The notes below the pieces were generated by a model. It saw only the letters and a program-made list of their open reading frames with translations. It was not told where the DNA came from and did no database searches. From Camarhynchus parvulus (Eukaryota; Chordata; Aves; Passeriformes; Thraupidae), in the NCBI RefSeq assembly GCF_901933205.1, contig NC_044601.1, positions 30,790,352 through 30,854,351 on the forward strand: a DNA stretch of 64,000 nucleotides, read 5' to 3'. How positions within the stretch are numbered: the first letter of the stretch is position 1; each line of letters opens with the position of its first letter. Shown one piece after another: positions 24,168 to 36,800 of the stretch. Both the position numbers and the translations under genes were made by a program.

Positions 24168-24439
24168 TGTAGGGGGGCACAGTATGGATAAATGAAGGTA
24201 ATCTTACCCCCCAATGAGTTGCAGCTGGAACCAATTACTAAAGATTAGGAACACCTGTAACTAATAAGAACAAATGGCATAAAGAGTGGAGAAGTAGGAG
24301 GAGTCAGATGGCCACTGCAAGGACCAAGAAGAGTCACTGTTCAGAGGAGCTCACCACGAGAAGCATTGGGAAGGTATGAAACTCCGAAGCTATGGAATCT
24401 TTGCACATTAATAGAATTATTGTAATGTATAAGGCAACA
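24168..24439 (+). mobile_element. Solo LTR (272 bp), class II ERV-like, plus orientation
   Basis: The block starts TGTAGGGGGG and ends AAGGCAACA, so it has TG...CA termini. It is flanked by an exact 6-bp direct repeat, GAGAAG at 24162-24167 and 24440-24445, as expected for a class II retroviral target duplication. Inside, a TATA-like CATAAAG sits near 24280. An AATAGA, one base from a polyadenylation signal, lies at 24410-24415 close to the 3' end, giving a plus-strand U3-R-U5 order. The CCAATGAGTTGCAGCTGG segment near 24212 matches my memory of avian ERVK LTRs. No internal retroviral sequence flanks it. Confidence 0.75.
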
Positions 24440-25603
24440 GAGAAGTGATTTTTTTTAGAATTACTCTTGAAAAACTCAAGTTCCTGCTTTCTCTAGCTTG
24501 TTGTAAAGAGTTGTGAGACTGTGAGAAAATGTCCTACCCATGGCAAAGCAAGGAAACCACGTGGAGTTTTTCTGTAAGAAGCATTGCTTTGTAACCACTG
24601 GGCAGGAACCTGAAAAAAAATTCAACAAAATTCTCCATAAGAGCATCAGACCAGACTAGCAGAAAATAAAAAATAATTACACAAAATATATGATGCTTTA
24701 AAAATATGTCCTTTTCCATGACATGACTATCAATGTTGTTGAAGAAGTGAGAGGATCTGAGAGCATGGCATATTTTGGTGCCAGCATCATTACTTCCAAA
24801 AGTTGATCGTGCACTCATAACTGCTCCCAACCCTCTCCAGACGCATCTATGTTACAGCCACCATGTCTGCCCTCTCAGACACCATTATACTCCTCTCTCT
24901 TTGTTTGCTATGGACAACGGTTTTCATTTTCTGCATTGTTGGATCTATCAAATCTTGATCATTATCAATCTACTTCCCTGATGGGCCAGGCTGTGATGAA
25001 CTCTGGCTCCTGTTGCTGGATGGCATTTGCTTCATCAAGGAATGGTTCTCCTTGGTAGTCAGTGTGAAGCAATGGTATTTTCTTGGCATGGGCCACTCCC
25101 ATCCAACTGCAGTTGAACTTTCAGGGTTGTGTTGAAGAGGTTTTTTCACTTGGGAACTCAAGCAGAAATTTCAGTAGGATAAAAAGGAAACTTAAGCATT
25201 TAAACCACTTTCTGTGCATATAGTTGTGCAAAGATTTCTGAGAGCAGTCATGGAAAATAGAGTTTTGGGACTGGGTTTACTGTTCTGAAAGGAATTGACA
25301 TATGCCAAAAGTTCTCCAGTCCTTTAGAAAGTCTTTTTGGTGATGAAACTCATCCACTAACTCCTTTCTGACCAAATGGAACATGGCAATTTACAGGCCC
25401 TGTGAAGATGATGAGAAATAATAATCTTACAATGAAAAGAGAATAGGAAATGAAAAGGGTTTTTTCTTCCTATGCAATTATTTGTAGCCCATTGTTCTAA
25501 ATTTTTACAAAACACTTCAGAAATACCAAGTTCTAATTTCAATTTAGACTTCTAGAAAGGGGCCTACACTGTTACATTCAAAGGTATAGCCACCCATTTT
25601 ATA
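24440..25603. other. Unique sequence, no gene recognised
   Basis: Only short reading frames below 100 codons occur, and no repeat was recognised. Confidence 0.55.
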
Positions 25604-25695
25604 ACATTCATAGACTAGACTAAACTAGACTAGACTAGACTTGAATGTTTCAGTGCAAAGGGACCTACCATGATCATGCAGGCCATCTGCAGGTG
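25604..25695 (-). mobile_element. CR1 3'-end fragment with TAGAC-repeat tail, minus orientation
   Basis: About six TAGAC or TAAAC units (25610-25640) directly precede TTTCAGTGCAAAGGGACCTA and CATGATCATGCAGG. This order matches the antisense 3' terminus of CR1 subfamilies whose tail is an expanded pentanucleotide, followed by GGGACCTACAATGATCAT-type sequence. Only about 90 bases remain. Confidence 0.7.
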
Positions 25696-27266
25696 CTGTC
25701 ATGGTAACAAAAATCAAGTTCAAATAAGTTAATCAACTAAAGAAATAATATTGACTTACTAAAGTTCTTATAGGAACTGAAGGTCTCTCAGATTTCCCTT
25801 CTGCAAAGTTAAAAGTTAAAAAGTTCACATCTTTACCTTGTGCAAGAAAAGAGTTGGATGCTTTTATGTTACAGCTGTGAAACATAGATAAGTTATACCA
25901 CAGCTGGCATGATTTATGAGCCACCAAAGTTACTTGCTAAGCTGGTTTATGTGACACAGGGATATTTATAATAAGCTCACCCTATGAAGAAATAAAGATG
26001 GACTATGTCAGAACAGTATGCAAATGCACTCACCAAGCACAGAATGCCTGCTGCCATAAAAACTGTTGGAACACAGCCCTACATGCCCTGAAATTCCTCA
26101 TTTCTGACCCAAACATACAAAGTTCAAGACACTAAGAGCTAAAATCAGCTCCTCATAGCTTCTCTGCTCCCCCTCTTGTACATTTTCAGTAATATGCAAA
26201 TCCCTGAAAGAAGGTCCCAGGTGCCAGAGCAGTTAACCACCCCACTTAGCTTTCTTCCCCTTATTTTATTCTCTATCATGTTGCCATTTCTGTTCATTTT
26301 CATGGAAACACTGGCTTTACAAAAACATAAACTAAGAGTGTTAATAAACATGGGCTGAAAATCCAACTTCATCCAGAATTACTGAAAAACCCCAGATGTG
26401 TTTGTTATAAACACATGCCTGGCCAACTTCAGCTTTGCCTACAGCTCACTTTTATTCTTGATACAGGATTTAAGGGTTTAGTGGAGCAGTCAGGAAAACA
26501 AACACATAATGGGTGCCTCCAGTGCATCCACAGCAGGAGGGAGTGGGGGTGTGGTTTTTGCCACAGTTCTACCTTTATTGCTGAGCTAGGCTGTTGGCTG
26601 GACACCTGCGGACATGTACATGTATCTTGAAATTTGGGAGGACACTTTGCACCAGTCTCAGACTGCTATGGAGGGGGTCAGTCCTGATCTACAACAGTGT
26701 AAGGGTGAGTAGACAACAGTGCTATTTTGGATTGTGCCCCCCACTGCACTGTGAGGAGTGACATAAAGGCAGGCCCTGGGGCTGCAGGAGGAGAGACTAT
26801 TCCCTTGGTTGTCTTGAGTCAGGGTCACCAAACTCATCTTGGAGGCATGTGCACAGTTGATAATATCAACAAAGTCTGCTTAGGACACAGGCTTCCAGAT
26901 TCAATTTGGATCATCTCTGCCTTTTCCTTTCATATGCAGTGACCTGCTTTTGCTGGCTCTGAGAAGAAATTTCAAGTCACCTCTTTGTAAAGATCTTTTT
27001 GTTTTGCTATACAGACCTTCACTGACCTTTGCTTACTGAAGTTCAATTGATGCAAAAGAAAACTGAGGAATCCTTTCTAAATTCTGCACTAAGAAAGATT
27101 TTCCACATCCAGAAGCCAAAGGACAAATTTCCCAATGTATAAGCAGTGCAGGGTGCATACAGCCAACGCTACAGTTCTTTTCATGCCTTGTACAATAGGG
27201 GTGTCCCTATTGGTCAATTTTGCAGCAGGAGGGTGTGACAGAGCATGTATTTTGATGTCAATTCTG
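25696..27266. other. Unique sequence, no gene recognised
   Basis: No convincing coding exon or repeat was seen. Reading frames are 60-75 codons and overlap on opposite strands. Confidence 0.55.
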
Positions 27267-27945
27267 TGACAAGTGCACATGGGGAAGAGTAACTCCAAAA
27301 TGTACCAGTACAGGATGTGGGCTGAGATGCTGGAAAGCAGCTCTGCTGAAAAAGACCTGGGGGTCCTGGTGGACAACAAGCTGTCCATGAGCCAGCAGTG
27401 TGTCTATGTGGATAAGTGGGCCAGTGGCATCCTGGGGTGCATTGGGAAGAGCATATCAGCAATGTGGGAGGTGATCCTGTCCCTCTGCTCAGCCCTGGTG
27501 AGGCACATCTGGAGTGCTGTGTCCAGTTCTGGGCTGTTCAGTACAAGAGACACATGTAGCTCCTGGATAATTACAGGATTGGAGCATCTGTTTAAAGAGG
27601 AAAGGCAGAGGGACGTGGACCTGTTCAGCCTCAAGAAGGGATGACTGAGAGGGAGCCTCATCAATATCTACACCTCTACAATATCTACTGAAGCACCAAG
27701 CAGTAGGACAACAGACAATGGGAAAATGATGCACAGGAAGGTCCACCTGAAGATGAGTAAGAACTTTACTGTGCAGGTAGCTGAGCAGGCTGCCAGGAGA
27801 GATTTTGGAGTCTGCCTCACTGGAGATGTTCAAGATTCCATCCTGTACCATGGGCTCTAGAATGACCCTGCTTGAGCAGGGAGGCTGGATCAAATGATCC
27901 ACCGTCATTCCTTTGAACCTGACCTATTCTGTGATTCTGTGACTT
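27267..27945 (+). mobile_element. CR1 LINE, 5'-truncated, with the C-terminal part of ORF2 and the 3' UTR
   Basis: The first 380 bases keep an open frame (27273-27644) with the conserved CR1 ORF2 C-terminal sequence: ESSSAEKDLGVLVDNKLSMS, then GILGCIGKSI, ALVR, and GLEHLFKEERQRDVDLFSL. The catalytic reverse-transcriptase core lies upstream of this point and is absent. The 3' UTR follows, with the usual TGAGCAGGGAGGCTGGATCA and CCTTTGAACCTG segments. The element ends in the tail TATTCTGTGATTCTGTGAC at about 27945. Divergence and internal deletions mark it as an old, inactive copy. The apparent 123-residue frame is a relic, not a host gene. Confidence 0.93.
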
Positions 27946-28654
27946 GGTGGCTGGCAGTTCTGAGTTGCTCAGTGAGGTTTGAGTGCAAAAATTCCACCAA
28001 TTAAACCCACAGGCTATTATGGCTATGCCAAAATTTTAGGGCCAGGAGATTCATTGAACCCTTGCACTGATTAGCCGTTAGACTGTGACTAAATCCTCAC
28101 AGCACAAATTGTAAACAGTACAAGCAAGAGGAACTTCTTTATCATCAAGCATCTGTTTGCAGTCTACTTTAATCACGGTATGTTCACGTTGCCAAAGAAT
28201 GGAAACTGAGGGCACAGCTATGTGGTCTGAATCTAGGAACAGATGCCAGCTGATGCCTGCTGGGCACAAACTTGCTGGTAACCTTCAGTATCAGAGAGGG
28301 AAATGAAAACCAATACAAAAGGCATTAGCAGAAGACAAGTGATTTATTTCTCTGTAAGCAAAACAGAAACCATTGTGCATTAACTGGAAAGAGGACAAGA
28401 AATTTTGGAGCTTGATTCCTTAGCTCATGCTAACAGTCTTAAGACATGATAGAAACCTGGCAAACTTGACTGCTGTACTTACTCTAAACAAGACACGGTT
28501 CCATGTCACTCATGCTGGCGACAGGGTGACAAAACATACTGCACTCGTTTTACATTGAGGTCTCAACCTTCTGTAAAGCTATATCCTGGATTGCATGCGA
28601 GATTGTTACTGCAGCTGTGGCCTGGCTTGCAGTCTGCCTCTCATCTCCAGAGTG
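27946..28654. other. Unique sequence between CR1 copies
   Basis: No gene or clear repeat was recognised. Confidence 0.55.
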
Positions 28655-28852
28655 TGTCCAAAAAGGACAATGGAGCTGGTGTAGGGGTTGGAGCACAAGT
28701 CATGTAAGGAGTGGTTAGCCAGGACAAAAGGAGCCTCAGGGGAGATCTTATTTCTCTCTACAGCTACTTGAAAGGAAATTGTAGTGAGGTAGAGTCTCTT
28801 CTCCCAGGTAACAAAGGACAGTACAAGAAATAGCCTCAAGTTGTACTTTTTT
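28655..28852 (+). mobile_element. CR1 LINE internal fragment, plus orientation
   Basis: Segments such as GGTTGGAGCACAAGTCATGT, GCCTCAGGGGAGATCTTATT, CTACAGCTACTTGAAAGGAA and CTCTTCTCCCAGGTAACAAA follow the order of the CR1 ORF2 end and the start of the 3' UTR. Similarity stops near 28852, before the CR1 tail, so this copy has lost its 3' terminus. Another CR1 in the opposite orientation starts 120 bases further on. Confidence 0.85.
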
Positions 28853-28971
28853 GGCAACAGACACTAATAGGAAGACAGTGACAGTTATCCTGTTGGGAAG
28901 ACAGTCATATGAAATATCACCAAGCATGGAACTTGAGTCTTTTCTATGTGTTGACATGTTCCAATAATAAC

Positions 28972-29195
28972 AGAATCAGAACGGTTTGGGTTGGCAGGGA
29001 CCCTTAAGATCACAGAATGGTTTTGGTTGGAAGGGAACTTGAAGATCCTCTCAGTCCAATCCCCCTACCATAGGTCAGAACACTGAACCAGGTTCTCAGA
29101 GCCCCTCCAACATGGCCTTGAGCACCTTCATGGATGAGTTACCCCCAGTTTATCTGGACAACCTGTTTCAGTGCCTCACCAGACTCCCAGTAATG
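28972..29195 (-). mobile_element. CR1 LINE 3' end, minus orientation, with a doubled terminus
   Basis: Read on the plus strand, the antisense CR1 end occurs twice in succession. CAGAATCAGAACGGTTTGGG plus GGCAGGGACCCTTAAGATCA is followed at once by CACAGAATGGTTTTGGTTGG plus AAGGGAACTTGAAGATCC. It continues into the conserved TGGCCTTGAGCACCTTCATG and TGTTTCAGTGCCTCACCA segments. The short outer end (28972-29010) is either the remnant of a second CR1 or a tail-targeted nested insertion. Confidence 0.88.
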
Positions 29196-29724
29196 TCTGC
29201 AATGAACTGAGTTGTTCTTGCTATCCTACCAGTATTGTGGACTAAACGATAAACAATGGGGTTTTGTGGTGCTGCATTTCACAGCTAAAGTCTCCATGTG
29301 TACAAGCCTTTCCCCACTTCAGCTTTCCTAATACAATCCTTGTTTTGACTTTAATGTCTAGTAAGGGTTGAGCTGAAGTATCTGCCTTTTCCTGAGCAAA
29401 GACACTAACAGTCTATTTCTTTCACCAGTGATCACCATTGATTTACCTGAAAACTATCTCTGTAGTTTTGACTAGTTTTTCAGCCAGTTCTTGTAGTTGA
29501 AAGAATGGGAGGAATGACAAAAGAGAGGCATCAGGGAAGCATGGCTGGATGTTGGGGCAAGTACTGGCCTCCTAGATTTTGGATGCCTTTAAATGATTGT
29601 GTATTTATAGGACAAACATGCAGAGGTGTTGAGCTAAGACTGAATTTGAAGGCATTGGACAAGTATTATTGGATAATACCAGATGTTGGGGGCAACACCT
29701 TAAACACCATCTAAACATCTTGCA
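29196..29724. other. Unique sequence between CR1 copies
   Basis: A 69-codon frame occurs at 29505-29714 with no recognisable domain. The sequence may include divergent CR1, but I cannot support this by eye. Confidence 0.5.
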
Positions 29725-29886
29725 TGTTCCACATACATGCTCCATCTCTGGCAGTGCTCAAGGCCAGGCTGCACAGAGCTCTGAGCCACTTACCAGTGTA
29801 AGTGCTAGACCTAGATGATCTTTCAGTACCCTTCCAATCAGGCCATTCTATGATTCTGTGATTCTATGATTCTGTGCTTCTGTGTA
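29725..29886 (+). mobile_element. CR1 LINE 3' end with intact tail repeats, plus orientation
   Basis: CAGTGCTCAAGGCCAGGCTG, CTAGATGATCTTTCAGTACC and CCTTCCAATCAGGCC follow the CR1 3' UTR order. The element ends in alternating ATTCTATG and ATTCTGTG units (29847-29884), the typical CR1 tail. Only the last 160 bases of the element are present. Confidence 0.92.
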
Positions 29887-32800
29887 CATTATTATGGACT
29901 GTCTGAGCTGGCATGTGAAAGGTCTGACATGTGAAATGACCTGCACTGTGATTCCTTCTTCTCATATAAACCCCTTCACATTTCTTCACCTGTAAATCAT
30001 GGAAGGAAGGAGAGCAGTGTTTTCTCATTTTGTGATCCCTTGTGTTCATTGATTTCTTCACTAAGGAGAAAGTCTGTTGCACAGTGTGTCCCAGCAGACC
30101 TGAATATATATGTTTTATTTGCATTCCTAAAGATCCTTAAAGCAAACCCACCTGTCAGTTTCCACAACTTGCTTCTTCACAAGATGCACAGGTATTGCAA
30201 GTTGCTTTTCAACTCGCTAATAAACTTGGACACTGCTATTATGGCAGTACTGAACAGTTCAAACTCTACATCTTGATCACTGACCTCTTACTGGGCTGGG
30301 AGTTAAACCTATTCACTTGTTTTCTCTGAGCTGTTATTTATGACAGTATTCAGGCTCCAAGCACAGTTAGCTCAACATCATACTCCTGCAACTGGCATTA
30401 AAAATTCAGTTTTCCTGACTCACCAAGAATCAGTATAATCAGAATCCATTACTCATCAGCAGCTGGACACCTGAAATGCTTAACTCATAAAAATGAGGAT
30501 AGAGAAGTTCAAAAAAAGAAGCTAGATCAAGTGATAGCTTGGATATGACCTGCTGTCATCTAAATCCTATGTCTCATAAACACTAATCTCAGACATTTCT
30601 CAGTTAATTTTCTGCCTACTGCATGTTGCCCGTCTGCTAGATTATCTCATCTTGATAGATACTAGAATAATAATCAAAGTACAATATCTAATATCCTTCA
30701 CAGAATTTTCCTCATCATTATTACTTCTCTAGTTATTATTGTAATTCATGTAAATTACTAATGCTTCTTTGAATTTAGCTAAATCCTTGGCTTCATGCTC
30801 TTTCCTTTGCAGTGAATTCCCCAGTTTCACATGTTGTGAAACTGATATCTTTAATTTCTGTCTCTGTCTCTGAATTCTTATATTTTGAGGCAGAAATGTC
30901 TATTCTTCCATGTTTAGATCACTCTATTTTATATTTATATCACCTCTTGTTTGTCCTATCAAAAAACAACGAATCAGATGCAAGAGCATTCACTCAATTA
31001 ATAAAATATCTGCATAAAGCAGGAAAAGTCAAAGTTTTAACTTGATCTAAAAGTAAACCTCTGCAGTTTATGCCCTTCTCCTATATTCCATCCAATTCTG
31101 AGCATTCACACACTGCGTGTCTAATACCTGCTATGGACAAATGTCTACCCTACTGAACACCTCAATCAAATCACTGGATAAATCTCATTTTTACTGGCTG
31201 AGGACATGTTTTATAGCAATTTATCTCCATGAGATTTTCATAAACTTTGTATGAAGGATAATTCTTCTTCTTTGTCTTCATTGTCTTATATACTCTGCTC
31301 TTGAACTTACCCCTTTATTTTAGCTTAGCTTAATTCTGAGTGAAAGTGTCCACACATTAATTCTGTGTAATAAATGCATTTCAAAAACTAATTTAGATCC
31401 TATTGTCTGAATGTCCCCATGAAAAAGGCTCCAGAATATCTGTAAATACATTATATTGCATGTATTAAAAACCAATTATTGGATGTTTTTATCTTTTATA
31501 TCTGTCATCCAGAGGCAGTCATCAAAAAAACCCAAACCCTGAAAATTTCACAGTTTTAACACCTTGAAGTGTTTAAACATCAGATTCTTCTCTTTCTGAA
31601 CCTTATGAGTACCTCTTCCCTGTTCACCCATCTCAAGCAATAGTCATGTCTTGCTGGGGCTCACCTGCAGTGGTACTGACACTGCTGAGACTGTCCTGAC
31701 TTACCAGTCCCCTACCAAGTTCTGGCATGAGCTTTTATCTGATTTCTGCCATTACCTCTGCCCCTCACCTGAAAAAGCAGGCAGGTTTCTTCCCATGTTG
31801 CTTTAGTGTTGTAGCTAAGGAACCTGAGGGGTGGAATCCAGCAGTGCTGTGCATCATCACCTCAGAAAGAGATCAGCGAGGCTACATCCCTGACATCTCA
31901 CAAATTCACATCAAAGGTGTCGGTGTACATAAAACCCTACGAGCTTTAGGAACCTGTAACTGCAAACTCTTGTTGTCCAGCCATCCTCAAAAGCTGCTTC
32001 ATATGCACCATTGACCCTCTCTCACAGGAGCTGCTGTTTTTCTGCTGCTTGCAGATCTTTCCACCATGATATGCACCAGACTGACATTGCTGTTGCAGCT
32101 CCCATTAACTGGAACAAAAACAATAATTTGAAATTGACAACTGTAATAAAATGAAATGTGTCCATAGAAAGCATGGGCAATTATTTCTTGCTAAAGCTAA
32201 AATCATGGGCAGGATGCTCCTCTGAAGACTTTCCATCTAATTTGTATTGTGACAGACATGATTAGGAGGTGGACAGAATCAAAGCATCATGGTGTATAAG
32301 TCAGAGCACAGAAAGGATAAGAGTTTAACTCTTGTAATAGCACGATCAGATGGCAGCAGTGCTGTTGGCAATATAGATTAATTTTCCAAATTTTCCCTAT
32401 GAAATCTGCCAGCAGAGCGAGCAGTCATTAGCGGACTGCAGAAACACCTTGGCATGTCTCAGAAAGGCAACTGTTTGGTTTTTAATGAAGGGCTAAAGAA
32501 AAAGCTTCTAAGGCCATACAGATAATAAGAAAAAAGCAGAAAATATTATAAATGGGATTACAATCATTAATCTTGCTGATGTAATACTTATTCCCAAACC
32601 CACTAAAATAAAGAGCAGACACCCAAGCAGCCTCAGTGGGTTCTGAATACAGATTTTAAGATGAAAAATACAAGAGCCAAGAAACCCATAATGCAACATG
32701 GCAGCTTGAAATTTCCTCCTTCTGTTTCAGAAGAAAGATGCAGATAGTGGCTAGTGTCCCAGAAAAATTCTGTTTTTCACATCTATTGGTATAAGAGCAC

Positions 32801-33661
32801 ATCTGCTATTTTCACATCAGTTGGTATAACAGCACATCTGCTATTACCTTTTCCTACAGACCCTGCCTCAGGTAATATTTAAGAGCTTATTGCGCACAGC
32901 AGGAATTTATAATGACCTCTCTGTTTAGATTACTATCACTATGGAAAAATAAATATGCCAAAAACCTCTTGGAGCTAAAAAATCTGCTGTCCATCAAAAC
33001 CAAATGGGAGCCCAGGGTTTGAAAATACACAGTAAAAGAGTATTAGATGTGATATCACAAGTCATTACATTAATGCAACAGCACTTTCTTCCCACTGAAT
33101 GAGTCCAGGACTTAATCACAAAGTCACATCAAAGTCGCTGGCATTTAGCCTTAGGAGAATATTTACTTCTTTTCTAAACACTGGTGTAGACCTAACTGGA
33201 TTGACAGCTTCAGGACCTGACCCATACAATTTAGCTCACAACAGGAACAGTGCTGTCAGAGTGAGATGCCTCTAGCTCTGATCCCCAGGACATCTGTGAA
33301 AGAACAGTTTTGTCTTTCTGCCCTTTAAAAATATTCAGTCAGGGTCAGTCTTATGGGGAGGAAGATTTCTGTGCCTGTTTGAGATTGTCAGCTCAATTTC
33401 TAGCCCTTTTTTCCTAAATTCTTAGCTGCTCTGTTTATATAGCAGATTTCACTTAAATTTAATGACAAAAAAAACCTCACATCACATTCTTCTTCTGTCA
33501 ACTGCATGTTACCAGAAGACAACATTCATCTGGTGGTTTTGGAGGAGACAGCTTAATTCCAAAGAAGAAGGACTTTTTTGCAGCTTAGGTGCTAGACCAA
33601 GTATCAGGCTATATGGAATTTAAATACACAGGACTTTGTTACTGCATTTACCACAGACAGT
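29887..33661. other. Unique sequence with one small tandem duplication
   Basis: No gene was recognised; the frame at 31727-32014 (95 codons) has no family features. A 35-bp duplication lies at 32774-32843. No mobile element was recognised. Confidence 0.55.
32774..32843. repeat. Tandem duplication of a 35-bp unit
   Basis: TTTTCACATCTATTGGTATA... (32774-32808) is repeated at 32809-32843 with a few substitutions, including CTA to CAG and AAG to ACAG-type changes. This is a local duplication with no evident function. Confidence 0.85.
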
Positions 33662-33815
33662 AGAATTAAAAAATGACACTGTTTGGAAGGCCATTCTCTA
33701 AAGACATGTAGTCCAACCCCTACTCAAAGCATGGACTCCAGGTTCAATCAGCATGCTCCGAGCCTTTTATAGTGAAGTTTTGAGAACCTCCAAGACTGCT
33801 CAGCCCCTTGTTCTA
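33662..33815 (-). mobile_element. Divergent CR1 3'-end fragment, minus orientation
   Basis: GGAAGGCCATTCTCTAAAGA, CATGTAGTCCAACCCCTACT, GCATGCTCCGAGCCTTTTAT and AAGTTTTGAGAACCTCCAAG occur in the order expected of an antisense CR1 3' region, but each is strongly diverged. The terminal tail is barely recognisable (TAGAATTAAAAAATGACAC). Similarity fades after 33815. Confidence 0.7.
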
Positions 33816-36800
33816 ATCTCTTAGAGGGAGACTGTTATTGGCTTACATGGCTTGAACCCCTTCCTTTTTCTTGCCCTTTAGTCTGTCCACCTAGATGGAC
33901 CATCTTTTCTTGTTTGTACAAGGCTTGTCATTCAAAGGAGAACTCCCTTAATAATAATAACAATAAAGTTCTAAAAACATTTTTAGGTGCTTTTGTGAAT
34001 CTTCATTAATTGCTTGACTACAATAATTTCAACACTAAGCTGTGCAAATTCAGTGGAGACTAGGAGACTCAGAGAGGCTACAAACCAATGAATGGAGGTG
34101 AAAAAAAGACATTCATTGGCCAAGCATTTTTAACAGCTTTGATCAATATCTCACCTGCTTGGTATTACTAGGCTGTTGCTTTCCTTGTCTGAATTTTACT
34201 CCCATACAGTGCAGTCTCAAACTATTCTTACTAGAGAGGAACCACAACAAACATTAACAAAATCAATCATTGTGCAAAGAAGAGCCTGAGATGTAATCAC
34301 AGTCCGTCTTGAAGTTTGATTAAGTGCTCTAACAAATTGAATAAGAAAAAAAGAAAGCCAAAAATAGAGTGCTGCTCTAGACAAGTACAGGATGGACTAC
34401 CAGGTAAGCTAAAAGGAGAAGTAGGATAGTTTTCAGATCTAAGTTCCCAAGATCTGCTTTGAAACTAATTTTCTCCAAACCATCGGGCTATACTTGTTGG
34501 AGGCTCTTGTCTCTTTTTTTTCCCTTTTTTCTTTTTCTTTTTTTTCCCACATAAAACCTGGTAGAAATGTAATCCTGAGTTTTATTTCATGTCCACTCAT
34601 TAACTGCTAAAGGTATTCTATGACAAGTGAAGCATCAGCCTGAATTCTGTCCGTAGACAGCTTCCTATCTTTGGGAGATTTAAACATTTTTTAAAATCAC
34701 TTCCACCTGGTACAAATTCTAGCACAGATTCCTTAACTGTGTGCTGCAATTTAACAGTGAGTCTCCTGTTGATCTCAAGGCCCATGTCCATGTGCTTACT
34801 GACACACAGAACAGCTCACAGGCTTGATACAGCTGACAAACCATCTGGTTTGATGCACTGCCCAGGATATCAGCATTTCCAAGCAATAGCTTACAGAAGG
34901 GGCCATCAGACTGCAGGAACTGTGGGACATAAACAAATCATGAGAAAACTATAAGGCAGGACAAACACAGTATGACTCAAGCATTTGAGATGAAAAAGTA
35001 TGGTTTGAAGAAATTCTTTGCTTAAGAGTCACAGATCAGTGACACATTGGCCTGTGTTATGAATTTTCCATTGATCACCATGCAGCATAAAAACAGAATA
35101 AGCTAAAAATACAGAATACAGCATTATTTATGATAACATTATTAGTCACTTTTACAGATTGTGAGCAAGATTTTTACTATCTATTTAAGTACATTCATAA
35201 AAAGCTGTATCTACATATATATATCAAAGACAGAATTTTTAGTAGAATCATGGAAAACGTTAGAACTCTGCTGAGGACAATGCATCTAGAAAAAACAGTG
35301 CTAATCCCTTCACTGTACAGTAGGTTGTTACTGCTTTATACTACCTTTCCATGAATGAGTTGATACAAATTTTACAGCTCTTATAGTCTTGAACCAGTAC
35401 TTTCTCAGTCCCTGACAGAGGATGTAACTTATCCTACTCTCTTTGAAGTGCAGGGGTATTAGAGACTTCTTCCTTTTTTTTTACCTTCTACTGTCCTCTG
35501 CATTTGCCATCACATCCACTCAAATTTTGCAGCTGATAGAGTTGCCCTCTTCTCCTTTAAATCACTATCTCCTTCCTCAGCCACCTTCTCTGTGATGCTG
35601 GGCCAAAGCTTATAGGGACCAGGAAAGTCACCAAGAGGAAAATATGGGAGAGTAGTACCTTCCAGGAACAGTGAAAAGTAAAGGTCATTTTTCACTTGCT
35701 CTGTATAACGATTTTTTTTTTCCCTTCTGCAATTCCATTAGGAGTATCTTCACCCAACACACATATCAGGAGCATGGGCCACTGGGGACTGGGATCACAG
35801 GTGCTGGATAACTTTATGTACAGGCATAATGAGAGAGAACTGTGCAATGTCTTGTCTTCCCCCTTGTAGGTGCCCCCACAGCGAATCAAATTGACAGCAG
35901 CCAAATTACCTCAAGGACCTCAAAACTGAAAGCAAGATCTCTTCACCTGTCTGAAAACAGATTAGTGCTCCTACACAAATCTGAGACCCGTAGGTCCTGT
36001 CTCTAACTGTGAAAATAAGAATTCAATGAAGATCCTTGTCTGTGGCATGACTTCCAGCCTCTTTAGTCAGACAAGGTGTCCTAAGCTTTTTTGGTGGACA
36101 GTTTCCTCTGAACAGCATCCAGCTCAAAAAGTCTGTTCTGCTGGTAGAATTCCCTGGCACTGGCCCTTACATAACAGAATCCTTTATGTGTATTTCAGGA
36201 GAAGCTACATTTATCTATTGATTTTTAGTAAGACATCAACAACTTGCATGCTACTCTAACCAGAGGGAGCTAGGGCTAACAAACATACTCTCTCCCTGTT
36301 CTGGAAGCGCTCTGCAGAGTTCTTGCAGCTTCTACAAGCACATAAACCAATGCCACTTCAAAGAGCCCCCCAGTTGCAAATTGACTCACTGCTGGAACTG
36401 GTGTTGACATCCGTCTGTGTTGGTGCCAGGCTGTACTGAATTGGCCCTTCAGACGTGGCCCTTCCTGACAGCAAATGGCAGAAGAGAAAGAAGGAAGGGG
36501 AGGGGAAAAGATGGGAGAAAAAGGGAATGTTTAGATAAACTCACTGAACAGATATGCAGACACCATCTCATGTTTTTTAACACAATCTCTTACTGTAAAT
36601 TCCTCCCCCCTCCAACACACACACTTTTTCAGGCACGCAAACACATGTCCCAGCCAAAATCTGGGGGAAATGGTTGCCTTCATTTGCTTTGTCTGCATGT
36701 CAGCCCACTGGAGATTCCTTTAACGGGGGTCATTAAAGAGGGTGGAAGACATGCAAGCTGCAGAATGGATGATGTTATTGCACCGAGTGTGACTTCTCTG

